Assembly: GCA_037190665.1 (NCBI GenBank)
Contig: JBBCJT010000063.1
Coordinates: 1-47,138 of the forward strand
From: JBBCJT01 sp037190665
GTDB taxonomy: Bacteria > Pseudomonadota > Alphaproteobacteria > Acetobacterales > Acetobacteraceae
Reading direction: 5' to 3'
Length of the DNA stretch: 47,138 nt
The position numbers and the translations under genes are program-made. Positions 44,618 to 47,138 of this stretch are shown here, in pieces (position 1 is the stretch's first letter; each line of letters begins with the position of its first letter). Below the pieces are notes generated by a model that worked only from the letters and a program-made list of their open reading frames with translations, was not told the origin of the DNA and made no database searches.

Positions 44618-44654
44618 TGACAATACTCTGTCAGCAGGTTTGACAATATTGTTA
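44618..44654 (+). promoter_or_regulatory. Two operator-like inverted repeats
   Basis: TGACA-ATACTC-TGTCA (44618-44633) and the near-palindrome TGACAATATTGTTA (44641-44654) have centres 22 bp apart, about two DNA turns. They lie 60 and 82 bp upstream of the -24 element, in the range for an enhancer-binding activator. Both begin TTGACAATA if one more base is counted. Confidence 0.5.
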
Positions 44655-44707
44655 GATACATAAGCGAAATACTTCTCAGTGCCTTGAGATGGAACCGGAA
44701 ATCGGCC

Positions 44708-44723
44708 TGGCACAATGATTGCT
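44708..44723 (+). promoter_or_regulatory. Sigma-54 promoter of PEP-CTERM gene 2
   Basis: TGGCACAATGATTGCT matches TGGCAYRNNNNTTGCW at all fixed positions and ends 60 bases before the start codon. Confidence 0.8.
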
Positions 44724-44782
44724 GCTGCTCCCTTGCACGCAAACCCCGGTGGCCTCTCACCGGCAAAGTGAACGGAGCGAAG

Positions 44783-45424
44783 ATGAAAAGTATTCTTCTG
44801 GCGAGCGTGGCGGTTGTGGGCCTGACTTTTGCAGCCACCGAAGCTGAAGCGGCCCTGGCGATCAATGGCGGGGTGGCCGATACGCTGATCTCCACCAACA
44901 ATGGCGGCGACAACGATGCGCTGCCCGGTCTGGGCTATGGCCTGACCCTGGCCGGCACGCTGGGCAGCACGATCGCGATCACTGCGCCCGGCAACGTGAC
45001 CTACACGTTCCTCGGCCGGGAAGCGAGCTGGGCCAACCTCTTCCATGCCAACGGCAGCTCGCTGAGCAACACGCTGGCCGCGGACAACACATGGAGCGTG
45101 GGCGGCTTCGGTTCGATCACCGAGACGGGGCTGGGATCCGGCGATCTCGCTTTCTGGTTCGAGACGCAGGCCGGCAACGTGAGCAACGCGGCCAACCCGA
45201 CGGGCGGCGTGAACTTCTTCGCCACCTGGGATCCGAACGATTCGTCCTCGGTCCTGCTCTTCCTGGATGACACGGGCGGTTATCCCGGGAACGACGACAA
45301 CCACGACGACATGGTCATCCGCGTGAGCTTCGCACCGACCTTTGCCGTGCCCGAACCCGCCAGCCTGGCGCTGTTCGGCGCGGGACTGCTCGGTCTGGGA
45401 CTGGCGCGCCGCCGCAGGGCCTGA
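44783..45424 (+). CDS. PEP-CTERM sorting domain protein 2
   Basis: A 213-residue exported protein with a signal peptide (MKSILLASVAVVGLTFAATE, cleavage near AEA), a Gly/Asn/Thr-rich beta-prone body, and the C-terminal exosortase signal VPEPASLALF, hydrophobic helix, RRRR. The body shares VTYTFLGREAS and an Asn-Asp-Asp-rich segment (NDDNHDDMVIRV) with the next PEP-CTERM protein (TFTFLGKDAS, DRDYNDLIFGM), so the two are paralogs. The start at 44783 has GGAG 7 bases upstream. Function is unknown; likely a surface or matrix protein. Confidence 0.88.
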   Translation: MKSILLASVAVVGLTFAATEAEAALAINGGVADTLISTNNGGDNDALPGLGYGLTLAGTLGSTIAITAPGNVTYTFLGREASWANLFHANGSSLSNTLAADNTWSVGGFGSITETGLGSGDLAFWFETQAGNVSNAANPTGGVNFFATWDPNDSSSVLLFLDDTGGYPGNDDNHDDMVIRVSFAPTFAVPEPASLALFGAGLLGLGLARRRRA

Positions 45425-45446
45425 TCCTCGGCAGCTACGCGACGGG

Positions 45447-45468
45447 GCGGCGCCGGCGACGGTGCCGC
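45447..45468 (+). terminator. Terminator after PEP-CTERM gene 2
   Basis: GCGGCGCCG-GCGA-CGGTGCCGC, a 9-bp stem with one G-U pair, 22 bp after the stop and followed by TCTTTGCGTTT. Confidence 0.7.
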
Positions 45469-45529
45469 TCTTTGCGTTTCCGGCGCGCCGGCCGGCAAAG
45501 CCGATTACCGGACACGGGGTCCGGTTCGC

Positions 45530-45596
45530 ACAACGCCCGCGCCGGACGGTCGGATGGCCCGCGCTTTGCCTTCGGGCGGGCGAGGAAGGTCCGGGT
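45530..45596 (+). pseudogene. Relic of the 5' end of RNase P RNA (rnpB)
   Basis: Bases 45545-45595 match 46788-46838 of the real rnpB at about 45 of 51 positions with one insertion and one deletion: GACGGTCGGATGGCCC aligns with GACGGCCGGACGGCC, and GCGAGGAAGGTCCGGG with GTGAGGAAAGTCCGGG. The likeness continues some 15-20 bases upstream (CAACGCCCGC against CAAACCCCGC). It stops near the real molecule's GGCTCC, so only the first helices remain. The most likely origin is a tandem duplication. Confidence 0.75.
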
Positions 45597-45915
45597 CATG
45601 CGGCGCAGGTAACCGGACCCGGATGCTGTGCCCGGCTTGGCCGAGGGACGGCAGAGGCGCTCGGGCTGCGCAACCCGCTGGCAGAAGAGCTCTGCTCACT
45701 AGGGAGCAGACGAGGACAGTTCGGCGCTCCGCGGTCGGTGCCGGGATGTGCGGCCGGAGGTGATGAACCGGCAGGCAATCGCGCGTGACGTGTGGGGGTA
45801 TCCGCGAGATTGTTTCGCGCAATAGTTGTAGGTGGTTGTCAACGAACTTTACACCTGCGTGTAGCGCGCATCAGACATGAAACCGACCCCCTTGATTTCG
45901 AACGCGGAATTTCTC
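45597..45915. other. Intergenic stretch between rnpB relic and promoter (319 bp)
   Basis: No credible gene. No further clear match to rnpB was seen by eye, although AGGGACGGCAGAGG (near 45643) may be a diverged trace of it. A 5-bp inverted repeat, TACAC-CTGC-GTGTA (45850-45863), lies 53 bp upstream of the sigma-54 promoter. Confidence 0.45.
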
Positions 45916-45931
45916 CGGCACGATCCTTGCT
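45916..45931 (+). promoter_or_regulatory. Sigma-54 promoter of PEP-CTERM gene 3
   Basis: CGGCACGATCCTTGCT fits the RpoN consensus except for the first base (C for T). The GG/GC pair and spacing are exact, and it ends 64 bases before the start codon. Confidence 0.75.
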
Positions 45932-45994
45932 TCCTCGTTTTACGCGGTAGAACCCCTTTCCCGGCTCCCCCGCAACAAGCGAATGGAGGCTGAG

Positions 45995-46576
45995 ATGAAA
46001 AAGTTTCTTCTAGCGAGTGTGGCTGCCGCCGGCCTCACTTTCGCGGCGGGCAGTGCACAGGCGGCGTTCCAGTATACGGATGGCACCTTCGTCGCCAACC
46101 CGACGCCGCCGATCAACATCACCTTCACCTTCCTCGGGAAGGATGCGAGCGATGTTGACCTGATGTTCGCGTTCGATGGCGGGCCGCCGATCTCGATCTT
46201 CAACAACACCACCGCGGTCGGCACCACCTTCACGATCACCAACATCAACTCGAACCCGTTCAAGCTGTACCTGCACGACAACAACACGATGCAGGTGTGG
46301 TCGTCGGATCCGGCGGGTAACCCGAACGGTGAGCAGCACCTCGCCTATACGAGCGACTGGAGCGACTTCAACATCGGCGCTGCGCCGGCCGCGGCCGCGG
46401 GCTTCTCCACCTTCTTCGGCTGGGAAGACCGTCCGTTCGGCGCGCCCGATCGCGACTACAACGACCTGATCTTCGGGATGACCATCACCGGTGTGCCCGA
46501 GCCCGCCAGCCTGGCGCTCTTCGGCGCCGGCCTGCTGGGCCTGGGGTTCGTGGGGCGGCGCCGCAAGGCGGTCTGA
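45995..46576 (+). CDS. PEP-CTERM sorting domain protein 3
   Basis: A 193-residue exported protein. The signal peptide (MKKFLLASVAAAGLTFAAGS) is nearly the same as that of the upstream paralog. The body contains ITFTFLGKDASDVDLMF and FFGWEDRPFGAPDRDYNDLI, an Asp-rich stretch that may bind calcium (inference). The end is VPEPASLALF, a helix, then GRRRKAV. The ATG at 45995 has GGAGG 8 bases upstream; an ATG four codons earlier overlaps that site. A strong terminator and rnpB follow. Confidence 0.9.
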   Translation: MKKFLLASVAAAGLTFAAGSAQAAFQYTDGTFVANPTPPINITFTFLGKDASDVDLMFAFDGGPPISIFNNTTAVGTTFTITNINSNPFKLYLHDNNTMQVWSSDPAGNPNGEQHLAYTSDWSDFNIGAAPAAAAGFSTFFGWEDRPFGAPDRDYNDLIFGMTITGVPEPASLALFGAGLLGLGFVGRRRKAV

Positions 46577-46601
46577 ACCGGACCCGCAGAACCGGATAGC
46601 A

Positions 46602-46630
46602 AGGGGCGGCGCCGTGATGGCGCCGCCCCT
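46602..46630 (+). terminator. Strong terminator after PEP-CTERM gene 3
   Basis: AGGGGCGGCGCC (46602-46613) and GGCGCCGCCCCT (46619-46630) form a perfect 12-bp stem around GTGAT, followed by CTTCT. It separates the PEP-CTERM gene from rnpB. Confidence 0.8.
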
Positions 46631-46777
46631 CTTCTGTCCGCGTCACGGAAGACCCGCCGAACGCGCGACAGCACGACTTTGTCGGGAATGTTTACAACCC
46701 GCATTCACCCGAACGGCAGCGGCGGCGTCTCCTGTTTTCGCGACGGTTGACGCCACTGCCGCTTTTCCCCCAAACCC

Positions 46778-47138
46778 CGCCCTGCCAGACGGCCGGACGG
46801 CCGCGCTTCGCCTTCGGGCGGGGTGAGGAAAGTCCGGGCTCCACGGGAATACGGTGCCGGCTAACGGCCGGCGGGCGCGAGCCCAGGGACAGTGCCACAG
46901 AGAACAGACCGCCCGGCCGCGTTCGCGCCGCCGGGCAAGGGTGAAACGGTGCGGCAAGAGCGCACCGCGGGCCCGGCGACGGGTCTGGCACGGCAAACCC
47001 CACCGGGAGCAAGACCGCATAGGGGCGGCCGGCGGGCCCTTCGGGGCTGACGCAAGCGCATTCCCGCGCCGCCGCCCGGGTAGGTCGCGCGAGGCGCCCG
47101 GCAACGGGCGTCCCAGAGGAATGGCCGTCCCGCGCCGG
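46778..47138 (+). ncRNA. rnpB: RNase P RNA (bacterial class A), truncated at window end
   Basis: The RNA subunit of ribonuclease P, which cuts the 5' leader from tRNA precursors. The conserved P4 strand GAGGAAAGTCCGGGCTCC is at 46825-46842; other hallmarks are AGGGACAGTGCCACAGAGAA, GGGTGAAACGGTG, GGCAAACCCC, GAGCAAGACC and CCCAGAGGAATGGCCG near the window end. The 3' part of the molecule (second P4 strand, ACAGAA and the 3' terminus) lies beyond the window. The 5' end is estimated from the position of P1 to P3 relative to P4, give or take 10 bases. Confidence 0.93.

Larger units (their letters stand above)
44376..44782. other. Intergenic stretch with AT-rich regulatory island (407 bp)
   Basis: No gene was found. 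From about 44520 to 44690 the GC content drops well below the surroundings. It holds inverted repeats at 44618-44654 and a sigma-54 promoter at 44708-44723 for the PEP-CTERM gene that follows. Confidence 0.6.

Noticed and set aside
44617..44668. Sigma-70 promoter at the two TTGACA boxes
   Set aside because: No acceptable -10 hexamer lies 16-18 bases after either TTGACA; the boxes are better explained as parts of inverted repeats.
45342..45822. Short open frames between PEP-CTERM genes 2 and 3
   Set aside because: No start with a ribosome binding site, no protein-like sequence, and the rnpB relic lies inside them.

Overview
The window is about 70% GC and dense with genes on both strands. Several features point to an alphaproteobacterium of the Acetobacteraceae/Rhodospirillales type: the fused shikimate kinase-dehydroquinate synthase AroKB next to xerD-accA, an NdvA-type glucan exporter, a Bug/TctC orphan binding protein, and an alphaproteobacterial-looking RNase P RNA. 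This placement is an inference; no rRNA or tRNA gene is present to fix it.

Layout. 0.2-6 kb: an MFS transporter, then a complete leftward branched-chain amino-acid type ABC uptake operon (binding protein, LivH, LivM, LivG, LivF). 6-10.5 kb: an SDR oxidoreductase, a small membrane protein, PdxY, an HtrA-type protease without a signal peptide, a DUF167 protein and a Bug-type binding protein. 10.5-14.8 kb: aquaporin AqpZ, NdvA-type exporter and DenD-type dehydrogenase, bounded by two copies of an intergenic palindromic repeat. 14.8-26.9 kb: a long leftward gene train consisting of an AtzG-like small protein, an AtzE-type amidase, two complete adaptor + RND permease pairs in tandem, and an acetolactate-synthase-like TPP enzyme with a Lys/Ala-rich tail. 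27-31 kb: an AsnC-ligand-domain protein, a small lipoprotein-like protein, HisC, a second amidase and a macrodomain protein. 31.4-44.4 kb: the first PEP-CTERM gene, a tyrosine phosphatase, lipoprotein, MsbA-like ABC exporter, CCA-adding-type nucleotidyltransferase, an MdtJI-type SMR pair behind a structured leader, DUF2891, AroKB, XerD and AccA. 44.4-47.1 kb: two paralogous PEP-CTERM genes in tandem and rnpB, which runs off the window end.

Main observations. (1) All three PEP-CTERM genes carry a sigma-54 (-24/-12) promoter match, each placed 60-68 nt before the start codon. This suggests an RpoN-controlled set of exosortase substrates. (2) About 1.2 kb upstream of rnpB, just after the middle PEP-CTERM gene, lies a second copy of the first ~65 nt of RNase P RNA. 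A tandem duplication of a [PEP-CTERM gene + rnpB 5' end] block would explain both the paralogous genes and this relic. (3) Four copies of a BIME-like double-palindrome element sit downstream of genes, three of them between convergent genes.

No CRISPR array, insertion sequence, prophage, tRNA or 16S/23S/5S rRNA was seen. Exosortase, PrsK/PrsR, the RND outer-membrane channel and cyclic glucan synthase are not in the window.
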